Of a stretch of 64,000 nucleotides of DNA, positions 38,910 through 47,393 are shown piece after piece. Position numbers and translations under genes: made by a program. Every line of letters starts with the position of its first letter. Position 1 is the first letter of the stretch. The DNA is taken from positions 2,311,501-2,375,500 of the forward strand of contig NZ_AP018795.1 of NCBI RefSeq assembly GCF_003966655.1, written 5' to 3'. This DNA comes from Acidithiobacillus ferridurans (GTDB lineage Bacteria > Pseudomonadota > Gammaproteobacteria > Acidithiobacillales > Acidithiobacillaceae). The notes under the pieces were generated by a model. That model was not told the origin of the DNA. It saw only the letters and a program-made list of their open reading frames with translations, and searched no databases.

Positions 38910-39173
38910 CTATCCGTGGCCCGTTTCCGCTTCCCGGTGGTGGTTAGTCTTTGTCGTCCACAAATCCGATATGTCTGGTGAAGGTTTGTAAATTCGGCAG
39001 CCCGGGACGAGATAATCCGGATTGATATGCTGCATCCTGGCCTGCTCTGATGTCTTACATGCGTATATATCACCGGCCACCTGCGTCAAATGGTTTGACA
39101 ACTGGGCGAATGCCGGAACAGAGAAGGACAACGGCAGGATGATGGCAGGTAACACCATTTTTTGGGTGTTCAT
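38910..39173 (-). CDS. Small secreted protein between hsp20 and htrA
   Basis: 87 residues from the ATG at 39173, preceded by GGAGG. The signal peptide MNTQKMVLPAIILPLSFSVP is cut near AFAQ. The mature protein is about 60 residues with two Cys (IYACKTSEQ and VPGCRIY) that could form a disulfide. The family was not recognised. Its place 50 bases before htrA suggests a periplasmic stress partner or substrate. Confidence 0.7.
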   Translation of the reverse strand: MNTQKMVLPAIILPLSFSVPAFAQLSNHLTQVAGDIYACKTSEQARMQHINPDYLVPGCRIYKPSPDISDLWTTKTNHHREAETGHG

Positions 39174-39318
39174 TTGAAGTCCTCCAGACAATTGGCAGGG
39201 TTGTACCTGTGCCGTTTCTGCTAAATCGGATCAGACACCGATCATCTGGATCAGTTCCACTATGAAGTTATCAATTTCCAATATGTTATCACCCGTTCCA
39301 GGCGATATCATGGAGGAA

Positions 39319-39350
39319 GTGAGGCCTCATGAAAATACACGAGGCCTCAC
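39319..39350 (-). terminator. Hairpin after hsp20, no U-run
   Basis: A 10-base perfect stem (GTGAGGCCTC with GAGGCCTCAC) around a 12-base loop begins 9 bases after the hsp20 stop. No T-run follows on the minus strand, so it may stabilise the hsp20 mRNA end or attenuate read-through into the downstream genes rather than terminate strongly. Confidence 0.55.
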
Positions 39351-39359
39351 CCCTATCGC

Positions 39360-39806
39360 TCAGGAAATCGCAATCTTTTTGCGTTTGGCAGATTCTGTTT
39401 TAGGCAGAGTCAACTCTAAAACACCATCTTTGTATATGGCCTTGGTTTGATCGCCATTCACATCTGCAGGGAGCTGCACGGTGCGAGAAAACTCTCCATA
39501 TCGACGCTCTCGGTAGATATAATTCCCTTCTTCCCGAGAGCTATCTTCTTCCTTGACGCCACTGATATAGACCTGGTTACCGTGTACCTGGACATCCAGC
39601 TTATCCTTATCTACGCCGGCAATCTCCGCCTTCAATACAAAAGCGTCATCGTGATCAAGGACATCAATATGCGCGATTTGGGGTTGCGTGGCCTGTCGGG
39701 TAATGAAAGGAGAAAACACTCCAGGCCACACTGTTTCTATTAAGTTTTCCAAAGGTTCTACCTGACGAACACTCTTGACCACCGGACGTGAAACTTCATT
39801 TGCCAT
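39360..39806 (-). CDS. Hsp20-family small heat-shock protein
   Basis: 148-residue ATP-independent holdase. The alpha-crystallin domain runs from about residue 45 (AHIDVLDHDDAFVLKAEIAG) to 140, with DVQVHGNQVYISG, RERRYGEFSRTVQLPADV, and the closing AxYKDGVLELTLPK. The C-terminal IxI-like tail is KKIAIS. A strong GGAGG ribosome-binding site precedes the ATG. A sigma32-type promoter lies 73-101 bases upstream (39879-39907). Confidence 0.93.
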   Translation of the reverse strand: MANEVSRPVVKSVRQVEPLENLIETVWPGVFSPFITRQATQPQIAHIDVLDHDDAFVLKAEIAGVDKDKLDVQVHGNQVYISGVKEEDSSREEGNYIYRERRYGEFSRTVQLPADVNGDQTKAIYKDGVLELTLPKTESAKRKKIAIS

Positions 39807-39878
39807 TTTACACCTCCTTCACGGGCATCAATAGGACGCCAGCCAAGCGACTGTACGCCTGGACTCTGGCATGCAACG

Positions 39879-39907
39879 TTATGGGTACGAGTTCAGATGA
39901 TTTCAAG
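39879..39907 (-). promoter_or_regulatory. Sigma32-type heat-shock promoter of hsp20
   Basis: On the minus strand CTTGAAA (39907-39901), a 15-base spacer and CCCATAA (39885-39879) match the known heat-shock consensus (CTTGAAA, 11-16 bases, CCCATNT) at all but one position. It is placed for a 5' leader of about 65 bases before hsp20. The IS481-like remnant ends just upstream of it. Confidence 0.72.
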
Positions 39908-40996
39908 GGGGGCTTTAGGCCTTTTGGAGGAAACTGAACCGCCCCGGGTTTCAAATAGCCTTCTGCCTGGGGCAGTGACTTGAGCTTGTCATAGGGCGTC
40001 ATCATGTTTACGTAGCGGTAGAGCTTGCGTTGTTTGCCTTTGGTATCGGTGCGGGTTTCCGGGAAGAAGCAGAGGCGGTGGAAGTTGATATAGGGGTTGA
40101 GGTGTTGCTGGTTGAAGGTGTTGATCAGCGCCGCCCAGCGTTATGGAATATGGCTGTAACCGAATAGCTTTCTCACCACGGCGCCGTTTTTGCTTTCGGC
40201 CCGGGCGTTGTCATTGGAATGACGTGAGCGGGACTTGGTGAACTCGATGCGCAGTTTCTCCAGCAGCTCTGCGACCCGTTTGTTGATGTATTCCAAGCCG
40301 TTGTCGGAGTGGAAGCCGAGCACGCTAAAGGGGAAGCTGTCCAACAGCTGTTCCAGGGCCGGAATGAGGTGCTGCTCGCTGATTTTCTCGACGCTCACGA
40401 CGATCTCAAACTGTGTCTGTTCATCCACCGCGTTGATGTGATACACGCCTTTCTGTTTGTCCAAGTCGCCTTGATGAACCGTATCGATGCGGATATAGCC
40501 GGGTCGCCCGTTGGGCTGGGGTTGGCGCCGCTCGCCGAGCGTTGACGGCTTGGGTCGGGTCTTTGCAAAGTGGCGCCGCTGGCGAGTGTAGATGGTGGAT
40601 TTTCTCAGGTTATAGAGGTGGTTCACGGAGATCGAGGCCAGCCGCTCATACTCGGCCTGACCGAAGACCGCGCAGGCGCGCTCACACAGCTTCTTGATGG
40701 CCTGACCGCAGGACGTGTCGTGGCGCTCATCCATCGCCGCCAGCAGGCGGATATCTTTGGCGGTGTACTGGTGCTGGAAACCAGCCACGGTGCGCTGGCG
40801 GCGCTGTAACCGACCGTGTTGGCGATACTGGGCAATCAGCCGGGTGATCTGCTGACGGAAGTAACCACTGATTTTCATCAGATAGCGGATCACCATCCCT
40901 CCATCATGAACGGAGCCCGATTCCGTTGCGGCTCACTCCAGACTAATTTCATGTTGGAAACACGATCCACCCTTCAGACTCATTTCATATTGGACA
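39908..40996. mobile_element. Truncated IS481-like element
   Basis: The right end, near 40996, has the tandem sub-terminal repeats GACTAATTTCATGTTGGA (40941-40958) and GACTCATTTCATATTGGA (40977-40994), typical of such IS ends. The transposase reads leftward. The left end is missing: coding similarity fades near 39930 and the hsp20 promoter follows directly. Confidence 0.6.
39930..40896 (-). pseudogene. IS481/IS3-like rve transposase with in-frame stop
   Basis: 251 codons from MVIRYLMKISGYFRQQITRL carry the integrase core: IRIDTVHQGD, LGFHSDNGLEYIN and NDNARAESKNGAV supply D, D and E. A TAA follows GYSHIP at 40141, after which the same frame continues RWAALINTFNQQHLNPYINF and MTPYDKLKSLPQAEGYLKPG. 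A CAA-to-TAA change would explain it. The N-terminal part usual in the family is also absent. The gene is inactive. Confidence 0.8.
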
Positions 40997-41006
40997 AGGC
41001 CCATTG

Positions 41007-41055
41007 TTGACGGAAACAGTAACTCTAACTAAGATCTATGCCGACCGGTCGGTAT
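41007..41055 (+). promoter_or_regulatory. Sigma70-type promoter with overlapping palindromic operator
   Basis: TTGACG (41007-41012), 17-base spacer, TAAGAT (41030-41035). The expected start point lies in the near-perfect palindrome ATGCCGACCGGTCGGTAT (41038-41055), whose 12-base centre is exact. The form is like TetR-family operators, so a repressor probably controls the operon that starts at 41084. No tetR gene is in the window. Confidence 0.65.
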
Positions 41056-41083
41056 GTAACGGATACAAGTGAAGGAGGTCATC

Positions 41084-41965
41084 ATGCAAGTAGGTTTCAT
41101 TGGATTGGGGCAGATGGGTTCGGGAATGGCGGCCAGACTGCTAACTTCCGGAGAGAATATCAAGGTGTTCAACCGCACTCCCGAAAAAATGCAGGCTTTT
41201 GCGGACCAAGGTGCACAAGCCGCCAGCAATCTTCAGGACTTTGCAGATGCCGATGTGGTATTCACCATGCTCGCCGATGATCCTGCCGTGACATCCCTGG
41301 TTCTGGAAGAAAACGGCCTGATAACGCAGTTGCGGCCGGGGGCCGTGCATGTGTCCTGCAGTACCATCAGTGTTGCCCTTTCAGCGCAACTGGCCGCAGC
41401 CCATGCCAAAGCCGGACAGGAGTATCTGGCCGCACCGGTTTTCGGAAGACCCGATGCTGCGGCTGCTGGCAAGCTGTTCCTGGTCTTGGCGGGAAAACCG
41501 GAACTCATTGCCAGTCTGCAAACACTTTTTGACGTGATAGGTCAACGCAGCTTTGTGGTGGCAGAGGCACCGGAAAAGGCCAATCTGGTCAAACTCAGTG
41601 GTAATTTTTTGATTGCTTCGGTCATTGAATCGCTGGGTGAGGCCATGGCGCTGGTGGAAAAAGGGGGGGTAGACCGCCATGCCTATCTGGATCTGCTGAC
41701 CTCTAGCCTGTTCAATGTGCCCCTCTACAAAAACTATGGTGCACTGCTTGCCGACCGGAAATTTACGCCTCCAGGCTTTGCCGCGCCCTTGGGCCAGAAA
41801 GATATGCGTCTGGTTCTGGCAGCAGCGGAAAATCTGGATGTCCCTCTGCCTCTTGCAAGCCTCTTGCGTGATCGCTTTATTCGCCTTGCTGCTGAGGGCG
41901 GTGCCACCCGTGACTGGTCTGCCGTAGGCGCATTGGCCGCGCAGGATGCCGGTCTTCTGCCCTGA
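41084..41965 (+). CDS. Beta-hydroxyacid dehydrogenase (HIBADH/GLYR family)
   Basis: 293-residue NAD(P)-dependent dehydrogenase that oxidises short beta-hydroxyacids or reduces the matching aldehydes. The Rossmann motif is GFIGLGQMGSGMA (about residues 5-17), the substrate loop is CSTISVALSAQLAAAH, and the catalytic Lys lies in LVKLSGNFLIAS (about 171-182). GQKDMRLVLAAAE is also typical. The ATG at 41084 has AAGGAGG upstream. It starts an operon with a YdeP-type oxidoreductase 29 bases later. Substrate could be glyoxylate, succinic or malonic semialdehyde, or similar; the sequence does not decide. Confidence 0.88.
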   Translation: MQVGFIGLGQMGSGMAARLLTSGENIKVFNRTPEKMQAFADQGAQAASNLQDFADADVVFTMLADDPAVTSLVLEENGLITQLRPGAVHVSCSTISVALSAQLAAAHAKAGQEYLAAPVFGRPDAAAAGKLFLVLAGKPELIASLQTLFDVIGQRSFVVAEAPEKANLVKLSGNFLIASVIESLGEAMALVEKGGVDRHAYLDLLTSSLFNVPLYKNYGALLADRKFTPPGFAAPLGQKDMRLVLAAAENLDVPLPLASLLRDRFIRLAAEGGATRDWSAVGALAAQDAGLLP

Positions 41966-41994
41966 AAGTCGGTGATACTTCACAAGGAGAAACC

Positions 41995-44262
41995 ATGTCT
42001 GAGCTGAAATTCCATTCATATCGTCAACCAGCGGGAGGCTGGGGGGCGCTTCGCGCTTCCATGCAGAGCCTGCGCCAGCAAGGCATTCTCTCGGCAGGAA
42101 CTGCCCTGCTGCTGAAGTCCAATCAGGCCGAAGGTTTTGATTGCCCGGGCTGCGCCTGGCCCGACCCCGATGCCCACTCCACCTTTGAATTTTGTGAAAA
42201 CGGGGTGAAGGCCGTTGCTGCCGAAGCCACCAGCAAACGCGTAACGGCCGATTTTTTTGCCCGGCATTCCGTGCGCTGGCTTGCCCAGCAAAGTGATTAT
42301 GATCTGGAAGAATTCGGCCGCCTGACGGAACCGATGATGTATGATGCAGCCAGCGACCATTATCAACCCGTTTCCTGGGAGCAGGCATTTGCCCAAATAG
42401 CCCGTCACCTGCACGCGCTCGAATCCCCCAACCAGGCTATTTTTTATACGTCCGGCAGAACTTCTAACGAAGCAGCTTTTCTCTATCAGCTTTTTGTCCG
42501 TGAGTTTGGTACCAACAACATGCCGGACTGCTCCAACATGTGTCACGAACCTACCAGTCTCGGAATGCCTGAATCTATTGGTATTGGCAAAGGTACTGTC
42601 ACCCTGGAAGACTTTGACCATGCCGACACACTGCTCCTCTTTGGTCATAATCCTGGCACCAATCACCCGCGTATGCTGGGCACCTTGCGGGATGCGGCCA
42701 AGCGCGGCTGCCGGATTCTGGTTTTCAACCCGCTTCGGGAACGCGGCCTGCAGCGGTTTGTGAACCCTCAGGATCCCGGCGAGATGCTCACCAATCATGG
42801 GACCGAAATCGCCACCCATTATTATCAGCCCCGCATTGGCGGCGACTATGCCATTGCCCTCGGCATAGCGCGTTATCTGTTGGAGCAGGGCTCTCTGGAT
42901 CAGGATTTTATTGACATCCATACCGAAGGTTTTAATGCTCTGAAAAAAATTGCCCTGGATACCCCTTGGGCAGAAATTGAGTCAGAAAGCGGTCTCAGCC
43001 ATGCCGAGCTTATGGAAATCGGTAAAATTTATGATTCGGGCAAAGCCAGCATCATCACCTGGGGAATGGGCATCACCCAACACAAGCATGCCGTCGCTAC
43101 CATTCAAATGCTGGTCAATGTGCTCCTATTGAAAGGGAATATGGGTAAGCCAGGAGCCGGAGCTTGCCCCATTCGCGGGCATAGTAATGTTCAGGGCGAT
43201 CGCACCATGGGGATATGGGAACGTCCCGCTGCCGATTTTCTGGATCGTCTGGGTAAGGAGTTTGGTTTTGAGCCGCCCCGAGAACCCGGCCATGACGTCA
43301 TTGGCAGTATTGCCGCCCTGGAAAAAGGCGAGGCCAAGGTGTTTTTCGGGATGGGAGGCAATTTTGCCAACGCTACCCCGGATACCCAGCGCGTACATGA
43401 AGCATTGCGCCATTGTGAACTCACCGTACATGTGACCACCAAACTCAATCGTTCTCATGTGGTTCACGGGAAAAATGCCCTGATTCTCCCTTGTCTGGGT
43501 CGGACGGAAATAGATATTCAAAATGGTCAGCCCCAGGGCATCACCGTTGAGGATTCCATGAGCATGGTGCACATTTCCCAGGGAATTCGGGTGCCGGCTT
43601 CCCCACAACTGAAATCCGAATGTGCCATCATTGCCGAATTGGCTGAAGCCACTTTGCCCAACAGCAAAACTCCATGGCGCGCCCTGGTAGAGGATTACGA
43701 CCGGATTCGCGACCGCATCTCAAGAGTGGTTGCGGGTTTTGAGGACTTCAATGCCCGGGTCCATCAACCCAGAGGGTTTCATCTCGATCTGCCGCCTCGC
43801 TCCCGACGCTGGACAACGCCATCCGGCAAGGCTCAGTTTATTGCCCAGCCATTGCATCACATCACTGAAGGCCGCTTTGTTCCCAAAAGTACGGCGCGGA
43901 TTTTCAATCTGATGACGATTCGTAGTCACGATCAGTACAACACCACTATTTATGGGTATGAAGATCGCTACCGGGGGGTATCAGGTGCCCGCAATATTTG
44001 CTTCATGCATCCGGAAGACATGGCTGAATTGGGTTTTGCAGAAAATTCGCTGGTGGATATTATTTCGCACTGGACTGACGGCGAGCGCGTTGCCCGGAGT
44101 TTTCGCCTGCTGCCTTATGATATTCCCCGCTCCTGTGTGGCGGGTTACTATCCCGAACTGAATGTGCTGGTTCCTCTGTCCAGCCATGCAGACCGAGCCA
44201 ACACCCCGACTTCCAAATCCATTCGGGTGACCTTTCACGCGGTGACCAAGCGTGACGACTGA
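41995..44262 (+). CDS. YdeP/FdhF-family molybdopterin oxidoreductase
   Basis: 755-residue cytoplasmic molybdenum enzyme related to the formate dehydrogenase alpha chain and to E. coli YdeP, a protein linked to acid resistance. The N-terminal motif CPGCAW (Cys50, Cys53) replaces the full four-Cys cluster of formate dehydrogenases. CSNMCHEPTSLGMPESIG (about 176-195) supplies the likely Mo-ligand region, and FGHNPGTNHPR, GNMGKPGAGACPIRGHSN are cofactor-binding motifs. The C-terminal molybdopterin-binding domain ends near SIRVTFHAVTK. Followed by a small gene and fdhD in one operon. Confidence 0.9.
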   Translation: MSELKFHSYRQPAGGWGALRASMQSLRQQGILSAGTALLLKSNQAEGFDCPGCAWPDPDAHSTFEFCENGVKAVAAEATSKRVTADFFARHSVRWLAQQSDYDLEEFGRLTEPMMYDAASDHYQPVSWEQAFAQIARHLHALESPNQAIFYTSGRTSNEAAFLYQLFVREFGTNNMPDCSNMCHEPTSLGMPESIGIGKGTVTLEDFDHADTLLLFGHNPGTNHPRMLGTLRDAAKRGCRILVFNPLRERGLQRFVNPQDPGEMLTNHGTEIATHYYQPRIGGDYAIALGIARYLLEQGSLDQDFIDIHTEGFNALKKIALDTPWAEIESESGLSHAELMEIGKIYDSGKASIITWGMGITQHKHAVATIQMLVNVLLLKGNMGKPGAGACPIRGHSNVQGDRTMGIWERPAADFLDRLGKEFGFEPPREPGHDVIGSIAALEKGEAKVFFGMGGNFANATPDTQRVHEALRHCELTVHVTTKLNRSHVVHGKNALILPCLGRTEIDIQNGQPQGITVEDSMSMVHISQGIRVPASPQLKSECAIIAELAEATLPNSKTPWRALVEDYDRIRDRISRVVAGFEDFNARVHQPRGFHLDLPPRSRRWTTPSGKAQFIAQPLHHITEGRFVPKSTARIFNLMTIRSHDQYNTTIYGYEDRYRGVSGARNICFMHPEDMAELGFAENSLVDIISHWTDGERVARSFRLLPYDIPRSCVAGYYPELNVLVPLSSHADRANTPTSKSIRVTFHAVTKRDD

Positions 44263-44521
44263 GTCTGTTCCAGAATCGGCCACGGAGGATTGGGTCATCG
44301 CTCTGCTGCAAGCACTGTGTAATGAACCGGTCATTTCTCTGGCAAAAATAGGGAAACAGATGAATTTGCGGCGTAGTCAACTGGAACGTCTGTTGTTACT
44401 GCTTGGTGAAAATGAAAGCTGGGGTGGTATGGGTTATCTGACCCAAAGCGAACAACGTGGTCGTGCTGTGATCCTTCTTACCCAGAAAGGAAAGGATTTA
44501 TGCGCATCCATGGCGAATTAG
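44252..44521 (+). CDS. Small winged-helix-like protein between ydeP-type gene and fdhD
   Basis: 89 residues from a GTG at 44252 that overlaps the end of the oxidoreductase gene. The helical pattern (WVIALLQALCNEPVISLAKI then QMNLRRSQLERLLLLLG) followed by GYLTQSEQRGRAVILLTQKG resembles a winged-helix domain. It overlaps fdhD by 22 bases, so expression is tightly coupled. It may regulate or mature the oxidoreductase; the family was not recognised with certainty. Confidence 0.7.
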   Translation: MTTESVPESATEDWVIALLQALCNEPVISLAKIGKQMNLRRSQLERLLLLLGENESWGGMGYLTQSEQRGRAVILLTQKGKDLCASMAN

Positions 44522-45306
44522 ATAGTTGCATCGGCTGGTCAGCAGCGACCCTGCTGACCGGAAAAGGGTTATCGGTTGCCCACCAGGAAGCTGTCCTTGA
44601 AGAACGGGCAGTATCCATTGTCATCAACGGTCAGACTTATGCGGTGATGATGGTGACGCCGGAGCATCTGGATGATTTCTTTATGGGTTTTCTGTGGAGC
44701 GAAGCCATTATTCACGGCCCCGAGGAAATTATCGCCTGGGAACGGATGACCGAAAATGGCGCCTGGGCCATCTACCTCCAGCTCACGGCAGCAGCTGCAG
44801 AACGCGCGCAACACAAGCGTCGTCACGTCCTTGGCGGAAGTGCCTGCGGCTTGTGCGGGACACCACTCCTGGCCGGGCTCATTCCCTTTGCGCCACTGGA
44901 AAGCAGTTTTTGCTGCAATCCGGCCTCCATCCGCACTCTCATGGTCCAGATGCAGGAGCGACAGGCGCTCAACCACAGTACCGGGACAGCCCATGCAGCC
45001 ATTCTCGGCTATCAACGGGATTATCTGGTGCGCGAAGATATTGGTCGCCACAATGCGGTGGATAAAAGTATTGGTGCAGCCATTCAGCATGGGCTGAGGC
45101 CCGGCGAAGTCAATGTGCTGGGGATTTCCTCGCGCCTGAGTTTTGAAATCGTCCTCAAAGCCATTGGCTTTGGTATTCTGGTGATTGCGGCTATTTCCGG
45201 GGTCAGCAGTCTCGCTATCAAGCTGGCTGAAAGCCATGGTGTTACCCTGATTGGTTTCGCCCGGAATGATCGCATGACTTTGTATGCCCACCCCGAACGC
45301 ATCTAG
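44500..45306 (+). CDS. fdhD: FdhD sulfurtransferase
   Basis: 268-residue protein that passes sulfur from a desulfurase to the molybdenum cofactor of formate dehydrogenase-type enzymes. The redox CxxC is in GGSACGLCGTPLL (about residues 110-122). VREDIGRHNAVDKSIGAAI and GISSRLSFEIVLKAIGFGI are hallmark segments, and SSLAIKLAESHGVTLIGFAR closes the domain. Its presence in the operon supports that the YdeP-type enzyme carries a sulfurated Mo site. Confidence 0.92.
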   Translation: MRIHGELDSCIGWSAATLLTGKGLSVAHQEAVLEERAVSIVINGQTYAVMMVTPEHLDDFFMGFLWSEAIIHGPEEIIAWERMTENGAWAIYLQLTAAAAERAQHKRRHVLGGSACGLCGTPLLAGLIPFAPLESSFCCNPASIRTLMVQMQERQALNHSTGTAHAAILGYQRDYLVREDIGRHNAVDKSIGAAIQHGLRPGEVNVLGISSRLSFEIVLKAIGFGILVIAAISGVSSLAIKLAESHGVTLIGFARNDRMTLYAHPERI

Positions 45307-45356
45307 AAAGACTGGGTGCCCGCACTTTCCCCGGTTTGTGATTATTAACCAGGCAC

Positions 45357-46196
45357 TTAAATATCCGACATAGCATAGTGGGCAGAAGGGTGGCGAAAAT
45401 AGCTGGTGACCTGGTGCGGCATTTGGCGCAGACGCTCCATGAAGGCTGTTGCCTTGGCTATTAGCGAGTTTTTCTCAGTGCTGACCGTGCCGACACGTAG
45501 AGCCGTTTTGAAGTCCCGATTCAGGTATTCGTCGGGGTTGGATTCCGGCGCATAGGGCGGCAGAAAGGCCAGTTCAATACGGTCTTTTTTATCCGCGAGC
45601 CAAGTCGTTACCATCTTGGCATGATGCACACGCAGATTATCGACTACCAGATAGATTTTCTTGGGCGCATTCTGAATCAAGGCCGTGAGAAAAGCGATGA
45701 AACGCTCCGCATCCATGCTGCCTTCGACAATCTGGAAAGCGACTTTGCCCTGCGGAGAAATCGCCGAGATCATGGATAGCGTGGTCCATCGGGCGGGAAC
45801 AGCCAATACCGGCGTTTGTCCCCGAGGAGCATACCCGCGCACCCAATGGGCATCTTCCTTGACGGCCGTCTCGTCCCCCCAATAAATCACCGCTCCCTCT
45901 TGGGCCGCTTGCGCGCGTAGGCGGGGATAATCCTGCTCCAACCACTGACGGACCGCTTCTGGATTCTGCTCCAACGCCCTTTTGACAGGACGTTGCGGAG
46001 TGAAGCTCCAACGCTTGAAATACTTACCCACCAGACGCTCCTGGACCATCCGTACAGCAGAAAACTCTTCCAGCAATACGGCCACCTCTGTCTCTATGGC
46101 CTGTTCGATCAGGGAACGTGCCGCTCGCCGAAGTACGCCTTCGATGCCCAGGCCCAACTCTCCCATACCACCCTCAAATACGGTATTCTTTTCCAC
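45357..46196 (-). pseudogene. Chimeric IS630-type transposase
   Basis: 279 residues from the GTG at 46196, which has AAGGAG before it. The first 40 residues (FEGGMGELGLGIEGVLRRAA then RSLIEQAIETEVAVLLEEF) resemble the start of another transposase type (IS256-like). From SAVRMVQERLVGKYFKRW onward it is an IS630 transposase with the DDE residues in YWGDETAVKED, LVVDNLRVHHA and PPYAPESNPDEYLNRDFK. The IS630 N-terminal HTH region is missing. It is open and has a good ribosome-binding site, but is unlikely to work as a normal transposase. Confidence 0.7.
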
Positions 46197-46306
46197 GGCG
46201 TACTCCTTACGTTGCTCACTTGGCCTGCAAACCCTTTGTAGCAACAGTACGCCACCTTGCTCAAGTCACTTGTAACCCGTCTATACACCAGTTTCGATCA
46301 TAGCTC

Positions 46307-47335
46307 CTATGCGGACAAAAACCGTTCGAACTGCAAACAGGAGTCCGGCAACCCTTGGCTCAGAGCTAATTCCGTCACCCCCTGGACCAATCGCGTTGAT
46401 CCGCAAACATACAGATCCGGTAAAGTGGCAAGACTTCCCAGATCGTCGCGCAAGGCATCCACCACGCTGCCTCGATAATCCACCCAGTGATTGCCAGGAC
46501 GTGAAAGACATATCTTCACCTGCAGTTGGGGAAGTTTATCCTGGATCTGACGGATTTCCTCCTGACAGAAGAGTTCGTCTTCATATCTTGCGCCGAAGTA
46601 CAGACGTGCCGGAAGCATTTCTCCCCAATCTGCCATGCGTCGCAGCATCGACAGTAGCGGCACGAGACCTGTCCCGCCACCAATGAACCAACGTGGCCGC
46701 AGGCCGTTTTCTCTCAGGGTAAAGGTTCCCAGTGGTCCACGTATGTTCAGGCGATCGCCCACCAAGGCGGATTCCAGATAGGTAGAGAAGGCACCACCTG
46801 GTCGTAGCGTGATGAAAAATTCCAGGTCGCCATTCCAGTTGGTGTTGTTGGCTAGAGAATAGGCGCGACGCGCATCGCTGCCAGGTACCTGGATTTCCAT
46901 AAATTGCCCAGCTTCGAATTCCGCAGCTCCCCCTTGCTCATCAGGTTGCAGGCGTAATAACAGTCGTCGCGTACCCGTAGCCACCATAGTGACGTCCACT
47001 ACTTCTGCCTCGCGCTCCGGGATGCGCTCAAAGCGGATGTAGTTGTAGTCATAAGGCGCCTCCAGAATCAGATCCGCTCGCGGATAGGTACGGCACAGAA
47101 GTACATCGCCTCGTGCCTGCGCTTTCTCTGGCAGGGCTTCCATACTGACTTCACCCAGGTGATAAGTGCCTGCGGTAACGGTGGCCACGCAGGCTCCGCA
47201 AGTTCCCTTCCGGCATTGGGAAGGAAGCAGGATACTTTCCCGGTCCGCAGCAGAGAGTAAATCTTCCGCCTCAGAACAGACGAAGGACACCTGTTGCTTA
47301 TCACGGGTATGGATAGTGATATCGTAGTTGGTCAT
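46307..47335 (-). CDS. hcr: Hcr-type NADH oxidoreductase for hybrid-cluster protein
   Basis: 342-residue reductase that passes electrons from NADH to Hcp. The N-terminal 95 residues form a plant-type [2Fe-2S] ferredoxin domain (SQCRKGTCGACVATV, and Cys in DVLLCRTYPR); the usual Hcr has it at the C-terminus. An FAD domain (RRAYSLANNT) and a NAD domain (WFIGGGTGLVPLLSML, LYVCGSTRLVQ) follow. The ATG at 47335 starts MTNYDITIHTRDKQ; earlier in-frame starts run inside hcp and are rejected. It is 58 bases after hcp on the same strand. Confidence 0.88.
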   Translation of the reverse strand: MTNYDITIHTRDKQQVSFVCSEAEDLLSAADRESILLPSQCRKGTCGACVATVTAGTYHLGEVSMEALPEKAQARGDVLLCRTYPRADLILEAPYDYNYIRFERIPEREAEVVDVTMVATGTRRLLLRLQPDEQGGAAEFEAGQFMEIQVPGSDARRAYSLANNTNWNGDLEFFITLRPGGAFSTYLESALVGDRLNIRGPLGTFTLRENGLRPRWFIGGGTGLVPLLSMLRRMADWGEMLPARLYFGARYEDELFCQEEIRQIQDKLPQLQVKICLSRPGNHWVDYRGSVVDALRDDLGSLATLPDLYVCGSTRLVQGVTELALSQGLPDSCLQFERFLSA

Positions 47336-47393
47336 GATGTGCTCATCCTTATGCCGCTTCGTCCGTTGCAGAACGAAGCGGCGTTCCATTGTG

